Of a DNA stretch of 64,000 nt, positions 31,411 to 42,715 are shown piece after piece (within the stretch, counting starts at the first letter, position 1; each line of letters begins with the position of its first letter). The translations under genes and the position numbers were made by a program. Source of the DNA: Simmondsia chinensis (Eukaryota > Streptophyta > Magnoliopsida > Caryophyllales > Simmondsiaceae); NCBI GenBank assembly GCA_018398585.1, contig JAGTTD010000010.1, positions 22,019,739-22,083,738 of the forward strand, written 5' to 3'. The notes below the pieces were generated by a model. That model saw only the letters and a program-made list of their open reading frames with translations. It ran no database searches and had not been told where the DNA came from.

Positions 31411-33119
31411 AAACATCGAATATCCTTTCAAAAGCAAGCATAGGTGAAGGGAATCTATCATCAGGAAAGTGTAAAAGAATCTCCTCAAGGAAAGACGGAA
31501 GGGGCTCTGGCAAGTTCAAACCAGAAGGCCCCAAGGCCTCAGGAGCTCTAGCTAATTCACCCGCCACTCTCAAGACAGAAGGATCTTATATACCAGTAGG
31601 AACCCCCACGGAAGCCATCAAGTCAGAAGGGGGCTCCATCCCCCTCTCTATATAGGACTAGAAAGATAGTCGCCAGCAACGTCCAGAGAAGGCTCCCAGG
31701 AGAGAATATGGGGGCGAATCAAATCTCTCTCCGGTGAAGATTTCGCTAGGGTCTTCGGGGCTAATGCGACTACAGATGCCCCAACGTCCCAGGCCAAATC
31801 GTTCTACACACCAGCCGGGGTCGCAACAACAAATGGGATAGACGGAGAACCTTGTTCGTCCAAAGATTCCATAGAGATAGGAAGATTAACAACATCTACA
31901 CCACCCAATTCATCGACTATTAAAAAAAAAAACACACACACACAAAAGAAGCAAGCAGTTATTAAAAATCCAACAGGAAAATGAACAAAACATAACACTG
32001 GACACACAAATAATCAACCAAATTCGAAAGCAGGCAATGATTACCTGAGAAAAGCTTTTGAGAAAGACTGGCCTGAGCAAGTGCTAGTTCTTACTCGAGC
32101 AACTCCTTAAAGGCCAGGAACCTCTGGCCCCCAAAATTCTTGTTGAAATAACGAATAATCTGTTTCTTCTAAGAAGATGAAAGACTCCTCTTTACCGAGC
32201 AAGGCCATTGGATTGTACCTCACGAAGTCGAGAACGAAGGAAGGGAGGGAGATTTCACCCAAACAAACTTGTTCCCCCAATTCTTTACATTAGAAGGGCT
32301 ATTCTTTATGAAAATAAAACCCCCTCAACTCTCAAAGGCTACCATATGATTAAAATATCTAATTTTGAAAAGAATGTCAAAAATTCTAAAAGTAGGGGCA
32401 AAACCGTTTACATAGCACGTAAGCAGGATGTCATACACGTTCCTAAACCCATTCGGGGTAACATGTCCAGGACAAACATTGCAATGCTGGAGCAGGTGCT
32501 CCACGAAAGGGGAAAGTGGAAACCGGACACCTGCTTCTAAGAAATCCATGGGAACTAAAAAACTCCCCTTCTAGGGCGGAAACAAGGGACAATCATCTGG
32601 TTGAAGACCCCAGACCTCATAATCCCCCAGAAAGAAATATTCCGAGCGAATTGTAGAAACCCTATCCTCACCTAAAATGCCCGACATAAAACTCCCTAAA
32701 GGGCGGATACGAGAAATTTCGGGAAACCTAGCAGATGAAGGAGAATTTTCATTCAGCAAACACCGACTTAACGAACCCGAGGAAATACCCTTCACTCCGA
32801 GAGGCGATTCATCCTGGCTTCGAGTCTCGGAAGAAGAGTCCTCAACGGAGTTCCATTTTTTCACCATCGAGGAAGTGAACGAAAAACTATGAAATAAGAG
32901 AACATATACCATACGCACATAAAAAAGGGAGCAAAAATCCGAAAGAAACTTACTTGCACCCAAGACCCCATAATTTTCGAAGTTAACGTTAGACACTGTT
33001 GCTGGAGAGGAGAATCCAACTCCTGAAATCCCCTCGCCCCCCACAGTTATCATGGAGTCTTCTACCAGCAAAAGGATTTCACTGAATACCTCCTTGCTCA
33101 ACTCTTCCCCCCCAAGCAT
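31411..33119 (-). pseudogene. Antisense ORF of the Tat element, N-terminal part
   Basis: On the minus strand from 33119 one frame holds 182 codons. After TAG near 32570 it continues in frame with MDFLEAGVRFPLSPFVEHLL, and after TGA near 32325 with GGFIFIKNSPSNVKNWGNKF. The FPLxPFVxxLL block followed by an aromatic GGFIF...KNW...F block matches, from memory, the Transposase_28 / 'putative gypsy type transposon' domain encoded by Tat antisense ORFs. A likely intron runs from GTAATC near 32045 to TTTTTTAATAG near 31920. Beyond 31411 the Athila insertion interrupts, and the coiled-coil end is at 19171-20125. Its role in the element is unknown. Confidence 0.75.
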
Positions 33120-34728
33120 CTAAGAGGGGAGAGAATCTGGGCAACACGAGAATGGTAAAGGATAGAGCAAAACAAAGAAGAAAGGTGATTGGTCAATTTC
33201 GGGCTAACAACTCGCCATTATACGTAAAAGCACTCGAAAGAGCCAAAGGACCGAAGACTCAGTTGAGATAAGGAGGTCACTGGCAAAATAACTCCCAAAG
33301 AACTTGAAAAAAAGGGAAATTCGGGTAAGAGAGGGCAAGAGACCGGAACAGAAGAAGAAGGAGAGGAGAGAGGAGATCACTCCATGATCTAAACACGAGC
33401 CTCACCCCAAATTGGAGAGGGACCCAAATTAATCCAGCTTGGGAACAATCCCCGAAACACCTGGGGTCCATACCACTAAGACCACAAATCGGTGTTCAAT
33501 CTTAACAAAAGAAACCCTGAAAAATCAAACCCAAAATCACCAATAAAACCAACAAAAGAAGGAAAACTTACCCGAAGACCAATAGGAAACAAAAGCCCTC
33601 TTCAATTTAAAGTAAGAAGGACCAAAAGCAAGCTCCAATCTTGGGCAAAAGTAGAAAATCGGAAAGAGGAGAGAAGACGGGAGAAGAAAGAAACAAGAAA
33701 GGAAGGAAAAGGGAAATAAAGGTTTGAGCTCCAACAAAAAAGAGAGAGAGAGAGAAAAAGGGAGTAGAATTCGAGGTCGAGTTCGGACCCAAGGAGCCGA
33801 AAGGCCAAGATGTGGCCAAGATCCAAAAGGCTGAGATGCGGCCGGGAGTCCAAGGGCCGAGATGCGCTCGAGATCCCAAGGGGCCTAGACGCACTTGAGA
33901 CCTGAAGGGCCGAGATGCAACCGAGAATCAAAGGCCTGAGATAATATGGGCCGAAACATGCTGGAGATCCACAAGGCCAAGATACAAAAGAATTCAACAG
34001 AACAAGAAACGCCCAAGACAGCACATTTGGCTTAAATTTTCAAAATACAAAAAATTCGAAATGCGAATGTCCAACTTAATATTCCAAAAAGCAAACATTC
34101 CAAGACAAGGTACATCCTAGAAATTTCCACCCCTCTATCTAGCCCTAAGCACGTTACATGTACATCCACTTATGAAAAGGGCACTTAACCCAAAAAGCAG
34201 CAAGACAACCACCACTAAAATTACCACAAAAATACACGACAAAAGCTAAAATATCCTAAGAGCAAAGACCAAGGAACTAAAAAGGGTCATATCAAAAAGG
34301 GAGCATAGGTCTTGGCAGCTCAGGGCAAAGGATTCCTGTATACAGGTACAATGAGATAAGTCCCTGATAAGAATATTGCCCCAAATGCTCCAAAATGCCG
34401 TGGTCAGGACCGTCCAAACAATAGCGGTATAAGCCGCCCCCGCAAGCAATTATCAAGTACCAACCGGAAACTGAGAACCCTACCACATACTAAGTGCCAA
34501 AATCCCGATGGACCGGGAACCAGTATGAACACTCTTGTAAAGAAACCAAGAAGAAAAGTCGTCAAGGTCATGTAACAACCACACCCCGAAAAGAGAGCCG
34601 CATAATAGGACCAGACAAAGTGAGGTACCCCTAACTGTGAGGCCATCCTAGCGGAACAGACCAGCATCATCACAATGGGCTATATCCTGGTGAAGCCTCG
34701 AAGGGAAAAATAAGAACTCAGCAGAAGT
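33120..34728. other. Tat 3' region between two antisense frames, with short tandem repeats
   Basis: No gene is supported. Plus-strand purine-rich tracts lie at 33650-33720 and a GAGAGAGAGAGA run near 33742. From about 33799 to 33985 there are six or seven imperfect 26-27-base repeats built on AAGGGCCGAGATGC. The stretch 34000-34728 gives only short, stop-rich translations on both strands. Confidence 0.5.
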
Positions 34729-35664
34729 TCAAAGCGTGTCCCACCGAACAATGTAGGTGCCAGAAAAAGGAGATCGTTTCGAGATATAGGAATCCCAGTC
34801 CAACATCAGGTAGATAAAGTCACCAATACAGACAGGGACATGAAATAACAAGTTCTTCCCCCTGACATATAACTCACCCTTATACGCTAAACCGTCTTCC
34901 CATGCAAAAACCTTGTGAGTGTTGGACCACTCCCCTCTAATTGACCTCGAAGTAACGTCATATACCAGTAAGTTAACAATGTACCCAATGGAAGAGGTCG
35001 AATTCTGGCACCCCAGGATAGCTGTCATGGGACATCGGATAAAAGGGGATAAGGTCCCTTCGGTCAGCAAGCCCAGAGGAAAGTAAAAGCGGGTCCCAGG
35101 ATTGACAATGGACAAACGAGAAGGGCCCTCTGGATTAAATTCCCAACACAAGACCAAGGGGCCATTGCAGCCCATAATTCACCTATGGCCCGAAAGAAAA
35201 TCCACAGAGGACTGAGGCAGAACTGTCCCATCAGTAGGAGCACCGGGATAGACCAAAATATCGTCTGGGTTAATGTAGCATCGTGATTGGACCCAGAACT
35301 CGTCAGCATAACGGTCCAAAAAGCAGGAGGCGTGAGTCTTTATGAAATGACGAGAATGGATAAGATGAGCGTGATAACGAGACAGAGTTCGAAGCCTCAA
35401 AAGGGACTTCGCAAGAGAGTAAGAAAAAATTTCAAAAGTTACGTCGCATCGTGATTGGACCAAGAACCCGCCAGCATAACGGTCCAAAAAGCAAGAACTG
35501 TTAGTCTCTACGAAATGAAAGGAATGGATAAGATGAGCGTGAGATTGAGACAAAGTCCAAGACCTTAAAAGGGACTTCACAAGAAAGCAAGAAAAAATTT
35601 CAAAAGAAACGTCTGAAGAATTAGCCATTTGGTCACCGAGGCCAAAGTGATAAGGAGAAGTCAA
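34729..35664 (-). pseudogene. Second antisense reading frame with an in-frame 168-bp duplication
   Basis: Reading from ATG 35664, a frame of about 310 codons ends at 34729 and is broken only by one TGA near 35178. Residues of the first half occur twice: SFEIFSCFLVKSLLRSWTLS and TFEIFSYSLAKSLLRLRTLS, each followed by HAHLIHS, then SCFLDRYA and VQSRC. The DNA repeat period is 168 bases (35275 and 35443), exactly 56 codons. The C-terminal half (VNPGTRFYFPLGLLTEGTL) is unlike the first. It lies just inside the 3' LTR, so antisense transcription from that LTR could read it. I do not recognise the protein. Confidence 0.45.
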
Positions 35665-35775
35665 AGCTTGGAGGAGTCAAGGAAGTGAGGGCCAAAGTGA
35701 AGAGGATTGCCCACTAGTCCCCCATATTTATAAGACCAACTGTAGTGCAAATCGCAAACAAAAATCATTTGCGAA

Positions 35776-35791
35776 ATGTCGGGGGACTAAC
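35776..35791 (+). other. Polypurine tract of the Tat element
   Basis: TGTCGGGGGACTAAC directly precedes the 3' LTR. GGGGGACTAAC-type tracts are frequent at this position in Tat elements and prime plus-strand synthesis. Confidence 0.7.
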
Positions 35792-36430
35792 TGATAACAA
35801 CCCCTTAATACTTTCCGAGCCAAGAAGTAACAACAAGGATACGGTGACATCTCACCCCGACTACATCTAGCCCAGACCACATCTCGTCCAGGTGCCACAT
35901 GCGTCTCACCCAACGGCATCTCGCCTCGAGATGGGTAAGGGGTGCACCCTGCAACTCCTGCCAAATATGGTCCCAAGATGTAGGAGCAGATCATATCCCC
36001 GATTAATATCCCCTGCGGCGTACGAAGCATCAATCCGAGCCCTTGATAACGGGGGATCTCGCCCCGGGCACCCCCGGTAGGCAAGATGCCCCCTTACTTC
36101 TCTCAAGACAGCTGAATTAAATGCTCAAGATCAAGGGATACGAGGTCCCCACATCTCGCCCCGAATTGGCAAGAACAAGGCGAGATGCGTGGCCCCTCTC
36201 CCGATCCCTTTTTCCTTCCTTTTACTGCTTTACCCTCTACCTATGACATTCTTGAGCATCTATAAATAGCCCCTTTATGCTCCAAAGGGGGACACGAATT
36301 CGATCACCGTCATCCCTCCATATATGACACTTTGTACTTAATCTACAATACCTCTTGTATCAAATTCATTAATCAATAAAAGTTAAAGGTTTGAGTTTGA
36401 CCTTCCATTAAAAGAACATGTACCAAAACA
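35792..36430 (+). repeat. 3' LTR of the Tat element
   Basis: It runs from TGATAACAACCCC to ACCAAAACA, 639 bases, and aligns over its length with 7961-8601. A TATA box is at 36261-36269. It is followed by an A-run (36433-36453). Confidence 0.92.
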
Positions 36431-37199
36431 CACAAAAAAAAAAAAAAAAAAAAATGACAAGGTTCTTTGGAAATAATGGTTGACTTGAAATTGACTAATT
36501 TTACTCCTATTTCTAAACGAACTCGGAGTTCAAATTGGCTTGAATTACCAATCCAAAATGATCTAAACTCTAACCCACGCAACCCGACCCAAAACTTAAA
36601 TTAGCCCAACGAATTTGAATATACCAATAGTTACTACTTATCACTTATTTGAGCTTTATAAAGGAGCATTAAATATTTATAACAACACCAGTAAAATTAA
36701 TATATTGATAAAATAGACATTTAATTGTGAGTAGTGGCGGATTAAAGGGGGTGTTGAGGGTGGAGTTGGCAAAATGTGACTCAATCTAATGACCGACTCT
36801 TTTGACACATGAACCAATCAGATCCTAAGCCGAACAATTAAAAAAATATTGGGACCCCAGCTAGAAAATTACCCAACTCGAGTTTGAATTGACCCAAGCT
36901 TGACCTGACTCGAGATTATCCGAAACCAGAAATGACCTAGTTCGAATTAAACTGACCTGTGATAACCTGAGACCCGATCTATAGCCCGAAATGACTCAAA
37001 CGGAAATCACAATAATCGTAGAATGTAAACAATATGCTAAATATAGTTATTCTATTTAATAATTTTAGCTTTGATTTTGAAGGACTAATAAAATGATAAT
37101 TACAAATAATACTATGAGGAAGAAAAAATGATAACTATAAATAATAAAATGATAACTACAAATAATATAATGAAAAAGTAATCAAAATAACCCGATGGG
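36431..37199. other. Intergenic sequence with a possible hAT-like repeat
   Basis: After an A-run, the sequence 36760-37199 is full of short GACCCG/GACTCG/AACCCGA words similar to those inside plant hAT-like non-autonomous repeats. GGTGGAGTTGGCAAAATG near 36771 resembles a terminus. No partner terminus or target duplication was found. No coding frame. Confidence 0.35.
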
Positions 37200-37626
37200 T
37201 CAACCCGAAAGCCGACTAGATATCGACCCAATTTGAGACCGACCCCACCCGAGGTAGACGTAATGTCTTTCGACGCCTCTACATGCTCTAGACTTAGTTA
37301 AAATACAATACTTTAACCTAACTTTTATTGCCCTGACCCATTGGTCTGCATCTTTATACTTAAGAGTCTCATTGTAGTCTAAAGGATTGGACTCACCGTC
37401 ATGCTTAATCATTAAGACTGAAGACATGAATCCGTTAGTTGACCTCGTTATGTACTTAGTGTGACAATAACCTAGTTGAAGATATATCTAATATATCATC
37501 TACACTATAAGTTGTGTCTAGCTCTACAGACACAATATTTCATATTGTTAATCTATCCAACACATGCTATTTGTTGTACTTTCAAAACAGTTTCTCAAAT
37601 CCTTTAATAACAAGCCTTTTGATATG

Positions 37627-37788
37627 TTTTTTTTATTTTTATGATGGTAAGGATAGGGGGAGGGGGAGAGGGATAATACCCCTAAATCACCTCATAAAGA
37701 GGCCCACTTAGAGCTTAGTGGGAATCGAAACCGGGCCACCCCGTTGGCACCCGGCGTTACAAACCACTTTGCTATGTCCCTAAAGGAC
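37627..37788 (-). mobile_element. tRNA-derived SINE with 12-bp TSD
   Basis: It is flanked by a perfect CCTTTTGATATG duplication (37615-37626 and 37789-37800). On the minus strand the head carries A-box TAGCAAAGTGGT (37774-37763) and B-box GGTTTCGATTCC (37732-37721, one extra T). The body includes AAGTGGGCCTC, and it ends in an A-rich tail beside the left duplication. Length 162 bases. It is a separate family from the Au-type copies. Confidence 0.88.
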
Positions 37789-39479
37789 CCTTTTGATATG
37801 TATATATGACTCATCATATGAATTTTACCGTTTTCAATAAAGCATTGCTGATCCTTTTTACAACTTTTTGTAATAAGGAAAAATAAGAATTCTCCTGACA
37901 CCACCACTTTTATCTAATTAAAGTGACTTGATATAATTACCTGACTGATTTCAATTTAGTCTTTAATTCTTTAAATCTTTTAGGTATATCCATACATCAA
38001 CTAATTGAGTAGTCATTCATAAACATTTTGTGAAATTCTCATCGCTTCCGCTCACTTGAATTTTTAGCAGTCCATAAACATTTTATGAACAAGTCCTAGG
38101 AGTTTCGTGGTTCTATCTCCTTTACTGTTAAAGGAACTTTCAGCCACCAATAATTCAAACATGATTCACATATCAATTATCATCTTAGTACTTAATGATC
38201 GCATAAGACATATTAAACTAGTTTTTGAATCATATTAAGTTAATGTAACCTAAGAATAAGTACCACTTAAAAGCTATATAGTTTCTAGGAAATTCTTCTT
38301 TCATATGGTTATGTAACCAAGTATGTATTGGACAAATAAACTGCCATCAACATAGTTCTTATTAAAATAAGTCAACTATTGACCAATATGTAGAATAAAT
38401 AAATGTTTTATTTATATAACTATCAGTCTATTTTTCAAAAAAAAAAAAACTGAAAACTATTTGAAAACAAATAGTAAGTAGAAATCAAATTTCTTAAAGT
38501 ACATTAAGATAGTTACTTAAATTCAAAACTACGTTCCCTAACTTAAACTACTATCTCTTGATGCCCTTTCTAAAAACCCATTCACTAGAACATTAATGAA
38601 CTACCTACTAGTAGAAACTAGAGAATACAAGATGTGAAATATCCTGTTTTCAACTTGGAAACAATAGTATCTAAGTACCCTGGCAATTCCTTTTAAAGTC
38701 CAATCCTTTATAAAAGTGACAAAACTATTTTGACTCCTAATTTTTTTCACCCTTTTCAGGTTCCTAATTCTTGAGATAGATGCTTACCCTAGATAGACTC
38801 CTCCCTTAGTTCTCTTGACACCTTCTCTCAAACTGTACTTTTATTAGTTCAGACAATGAACAATCTCTATTACTGAATGTATCCAAGCTAAACCGATTGA
38901 AAGAACTCGATAGCCACGTCAAGATCATATCTTGTTAAGATTGGTGATCAAAATTTGCATCAAGAAATCTAGTTCAATTCAATGAGCCATCATCATATGA
39001 CACGTTCTTGAACTGAACTTTCTTAACACAATCTTGTGTCTATCATGGTTCTCATTAACTGTTCTTATGCTATCCATTTTATAGTCAAAAACTTCTTCCA
39101 AGTATCTAATCATCTTCACTATAGTTGAATCTTCAAGTGTCTAATACTAGAAAATGTTCGGCATCTAATGTCCAAATCTTGCATTTGACTAACTCTTTAG
39201 TCTAGTTTAACATTCCGAAAGTTCTTTTCAACTTAGTAGATCTAGCAGCAGCAATCTAGAGAACCCTAAGCATCTTCTAGTGCTCTATATGTACTAAAAT
39301 ATATCATATCACAGCAAACAAAATAGAACAAACAATTAAAACATACCAGTATTGATCGCAATGCAAAATTTAACAACCAATCTAAAATAAAAAAATTGTA
39401 AAACAAGTCATATCACATGCATAATTACTTTTCTTACTTTTAGCTTAGAATCAAAGTTCAGAGTTCACAATCCAACACT

Positions 39480-40395
39480 TACATGCATGCCATGGCTACC
39501 TAACCGAATTACCCAAAACTCCTTGTTAACAAGGCCGAATTGAGTTATTAGAAGGGTGAGAACATTTCTCAAAAAATATGTTTCTTGTAAACTCTTTACT
39601 AAATATATTTAGCACATCACTTTTTCCTCAGCCTCTAAGGTCATACAATAAGGTTCATTGAGGAGGCTAATGTAGACCCTAATCAAGTATACACCATTAC
39701 TTCAACATTCGTACGAGGTCTCACTATACTCAACGTCGGCATAGCTATTCTCAATTGTTTGGACTTTAGTTCACCCTAATAGAAGTCCAACCCTGTATTC
39801 TTTGGATTAACATCCTCCTCAGGGAGTGATCCAAGCCACTACACTTTTAGATCAGTGATGGAGGCCATGAGCATTCACTCAGAAGCTCACTCCCTTTTGA
39901 TATTTTGACTCTTGTGAACTTCTATAATAAATTTAGCAAACAAAAAAAGCACGAAATCTAGCTAACCACTTTCTATATGTGTACAACGATGAGCTAACCA
40001 AGCTTCATGTTACTCCATGGGAGAGACGAGTAACAAATTATTAGTCAAGTGAGAACTATTCTCAATTTATATGTTTCCTAAATATAATCAACTCGTTATT
40101 TCTCCCTTAGTCTCTAAGACAGAACAATAATGCTCCCCAGGAAACTAATATACTATCCTAGTTAAGTGTAAACCATTACCTAGACATTAGTACAAGTAAA
40201 CATGATACTCCACATCAGCTTCGTCGCACTAGTTTTTCCTACACCTTTAGCTATCATTAAAAAGTCAAACCCTGTATTACGCAAACAAACACCCTCCTTG
40301 GGGAGTAGCGCCTATTAACTGTACTACTAGACTGGCAATAGAGACCATAAGGAATCAACTCTTGATCCTCGCCCCGACTTGATAGTTACAATGGC
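39480..40395 (-). repeat. Two long leader cassettes of the old copia element
   Basis: Two related stretches, about 39480-39955 and 39960-40395, each contain on the plus strand a TTAGTCTCTAAG-like block, an ACTCCxCATCAG/GTCGGC block, CAACCCTGTATT and a CTCCTyrGGGAGT block. A third relative lies on the opposite strand at 47600-48060, between the LTR and gag of the other copia element. The cassettes are therefore a conserved part of the leader of this clade, duplicated here. Confidence 0.65.
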
Positions 40396-41369
40396 CGATC
40401 TATCTTTTTAAATTTGATTATCTCATAATCAATATTACAATCACATAATAAATTTTATTTAAAATTAAATAAAATCCTAATCCAATTAGATTCCTTTAAT
40501 TATCCAACCTATATAATTGAATCTCATTAGATACATTATGAGAATTTTTCTTTCAAATAATTCAACTATTAGATTACCTAATCATATTAAATCTTTTTGA
40601 AATAATTCACCCACTCGATGAAAACATATATTTCTCCCAGTTACATATTTACATGGCCTTCTAAATTTTTTCACATTACACATGACATTTAACTCATTTA
40701 AATAATATCAAACATGTAAACAAAATTTAATAAATACTCTGTTATTAAATAATTTGAATAACATTAATTAAGACTTAAAAGTTGGAATAATTAAAGCTTT
40801 TCCTAAATGCTTTCAAAAAACTTATCATGCAATCTTAATTAGAATATCTTTCTAATTAATTAATTATTTATTTGAAATATTTAAAGTAAAACAATATTTT
40901 TTTTTTAATTTAAAGACCATGCCCTTTTATATATTTTTTACTTTTTTATTTTTAATTCAAATAAATAATAATTATTTTATATCTTAGACTCATTATTATA
41001 TTATAAACCGAATATCTAAACTCATTAGATATTCTTTGTTTTGGATTATCATAAAATATTCATCAATTGACTATTTATTACCTTGGTTCAAAATCTAATC
41101 GTATTAGATTAATAATCCAGATCATTCAACTCCTTGACTATCTATTCTTATTGAATCGTGACTCATCTAAAATTTTTAAACACTTTAAAACCTTATTGAT
41201 CAATTCAATCTTATTGTTAAACTATTTAACAACAACCTTTAGATTTACCTTTTTCCGTTAATGAAATTCCAAATTTCATATTTTCGTAATCCTACATACT
41301 CCAATTTTATCAAACTTGAGATTTTTAATATCAATTATGAACGTATTCAGAGTTGGTGCAGACACCAAT

Positions 41370-42501
41370 TGTTGGGAATTAATTTAAAAAATTTTCCTTG
41401 TATCGGCTTGAGCCGGTGCAGTGGAAAACTAATTTAAAATTCTTAATTTTAAATTTAAAGCCATGAACTTAATTAAAATATTTAATTATTTTGTTAGATC
41501 TAAATCTTACTCTAACAGATTCATAATATGACAAAGAAAAATATCGAATAAAACAAGTATAAACATAGTACATAAAACAAACGAAACAAAGGAAAAAGAA
41601 ATTAAACATCAAATACTTAATTGAGGCATACTTGAAGCGTGAAACCCAACTCCTACTTGAAGATCAAAAATTAGAAAGAGATTTCTTGACATTTCAAGAT
41701 CTTTTTTATAATGACCTCTTTTAACATTAGAGTGCGGGCTCCTAAAATATTTAATTTAGAAAATATTTTGTAACAAAGTTTTTCCTTCAATCATTCTAAT
41801 AGATAATTTTTCAAAAATATTATGCTAAATAAAAATTTAGGAAAACCCTTAAACTATTTTAGAATTTTCGTAGCGGGAGAAAATCAAGTTTCAAAGCTTA
41901 ATTATACTTTTTCTCACAATAAATGTAGTATATGTAATAATTTTCGGCGGCAAAAACGCGTTGACAACCCGTTAAAACCCTTGCACATGTTTTTGCTTTT
42001 TCTCTTTTCTTTTTTCAATTTAATTTAGTACCACGTGTCAGCCTTGATTGGCCAATAAGGTTAGACAAGGATTGTCAACTACCTCTCCCACGTCTCTTTT
42101 TGTTTTTTGTTTTTTAAAACACGATGTATATTGTATTATATATTTATCTAATGATTATTTGTTTAACATAAAATTTTATTTACCTCATAAGTAAGTAACT
42201 TATCTCATTAATTCATTTTTTAAATATTTTCTATTACTGTTTAAATTGAGGCTTGCGAAGGAACTTTAGGAACAATCTAACTCTAACCCCAAATGGGTAA
42301 AAAATTGATTATCATCGAATGATAATAATTGATTACCATTTAGTAAAACTTAATTTCACTTAATAGGTTTTATTGCATTCTATAGTTAAATATATTTAGT
42401 TAAGAATTTTTCAAATAACTATTATTGAGACAATTAGCCCCTTTCTTAGATATCTGTGAGCAAAAACAATGTCAACTACTATCGTTATTTTTCTCACATC
42501 T
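41370..42501 (-). repeat. Old copia 5' LTR, inner segment
   Basis: Minus-strand LTR ending TTCCCAACA at 41370. It aligns with the LTR of the copia element at 43875 (for example the ACCCATTTGGGGTTAGA block near 42285 and the GCAAGCCTC block near 42250) and with the LTR fragment at 759-1731. A G-box-containing CCACGTGTCA is at 42031-42040. The LTR continues at 43369-43842 and 60806-61067. Confidence 0.8.
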
Positions 42502-42715
42502 CTTTATGTCAAATTTGACCAGTGTGTTTACGTGTCGCAATGGAGTTTGGTGTAAGGTGGGGTCATAATGATAAGCTAAACTCAAGCTTTTGGAGGGAAA
42601 GAAGGCACCAAGCTTCCCCCTTACCCCTTTTTTTCGTGTGTTCTCTTCCCCCTTTTTCTTTATTGTTGCCTTGGGTATTTATAGGCCCGTGTACGTCTCT
42701 TCCTAGGTTCCTTTT

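Larger units (their letters stand above)
7961..36430 (+). mobile_element. Tat-lineage Ty3/gypsy retrotransposon, nested and decayed
   Basis: It is bounded by LTRs at 7961-8601 and 35792-36430 in the same orientation. Internal order is PBS, gag, protease, RT, RNase H, a second RNase H, integrase, then a long 3' region with a 36-bp minisatellite and antisense reading frames. Dual RNase H plus an antisense 3' ORF is the known signature of the Tat clade (Retand, RIRE2, Ogre relatives). Two LTR elements are inserted (13119-17389 and 20131-31405), so its own length is about 12.9 kb. The 5-base flanks, CAAGA and CACAA, do not match well. No clean TSD means old age, or that the two LTRs are not from one insertion. 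Confidence 0.9.
37200..41369 (-). pseudogene. Internal region of an old minus-strand Ty1/copia element
   Basis: At 37427-37200 a minus-strand frame includes SNPLDYNETLKYKDADQWV and RAIKV, the stretch just before the copia RT. Upstream nucleotides (AGCTAGACACAACTTA near 37520) match the corresponding part of the copia element at 43875-52705 (near 49480). The stretch 37801-39470 is too decayed for domain calls. From 39470 to 41369 lies the leader region, with two long cassettes and AT-rich short repeats also found in the other element. A degenerate primer site (minus ATTGGTGTCTGCACC, 41369-41355) adjoins the LTR. No RT core or 3' LTR was recognised. Confidence 0.65.

Noticed and set aside
32890..32953. 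Second intron in the Tat antisense ORF (GTAAGT...CATAG)
   Set aside because: Splice-like signals exist, but the reading frame is open through the segment and splicing would shift the frame as I read it.
33492..33719. Lys/Arg-rich plus-strand frame as a gene
   Set aside because: It is a purine-rich tract in the retrotransposon 3' region with low complexity and no conserved feature.
36760..37199. Definite hAT-like element
   Set aside because: The internal word composition fits, but only one possible terminus and no target duplication were found.
37721..37788. Minus-strand tRNA gene
   Set aside because: It is bounded by a target duplication and an A-rich tail and carries an extra base in the B box, so it is a SINE head.
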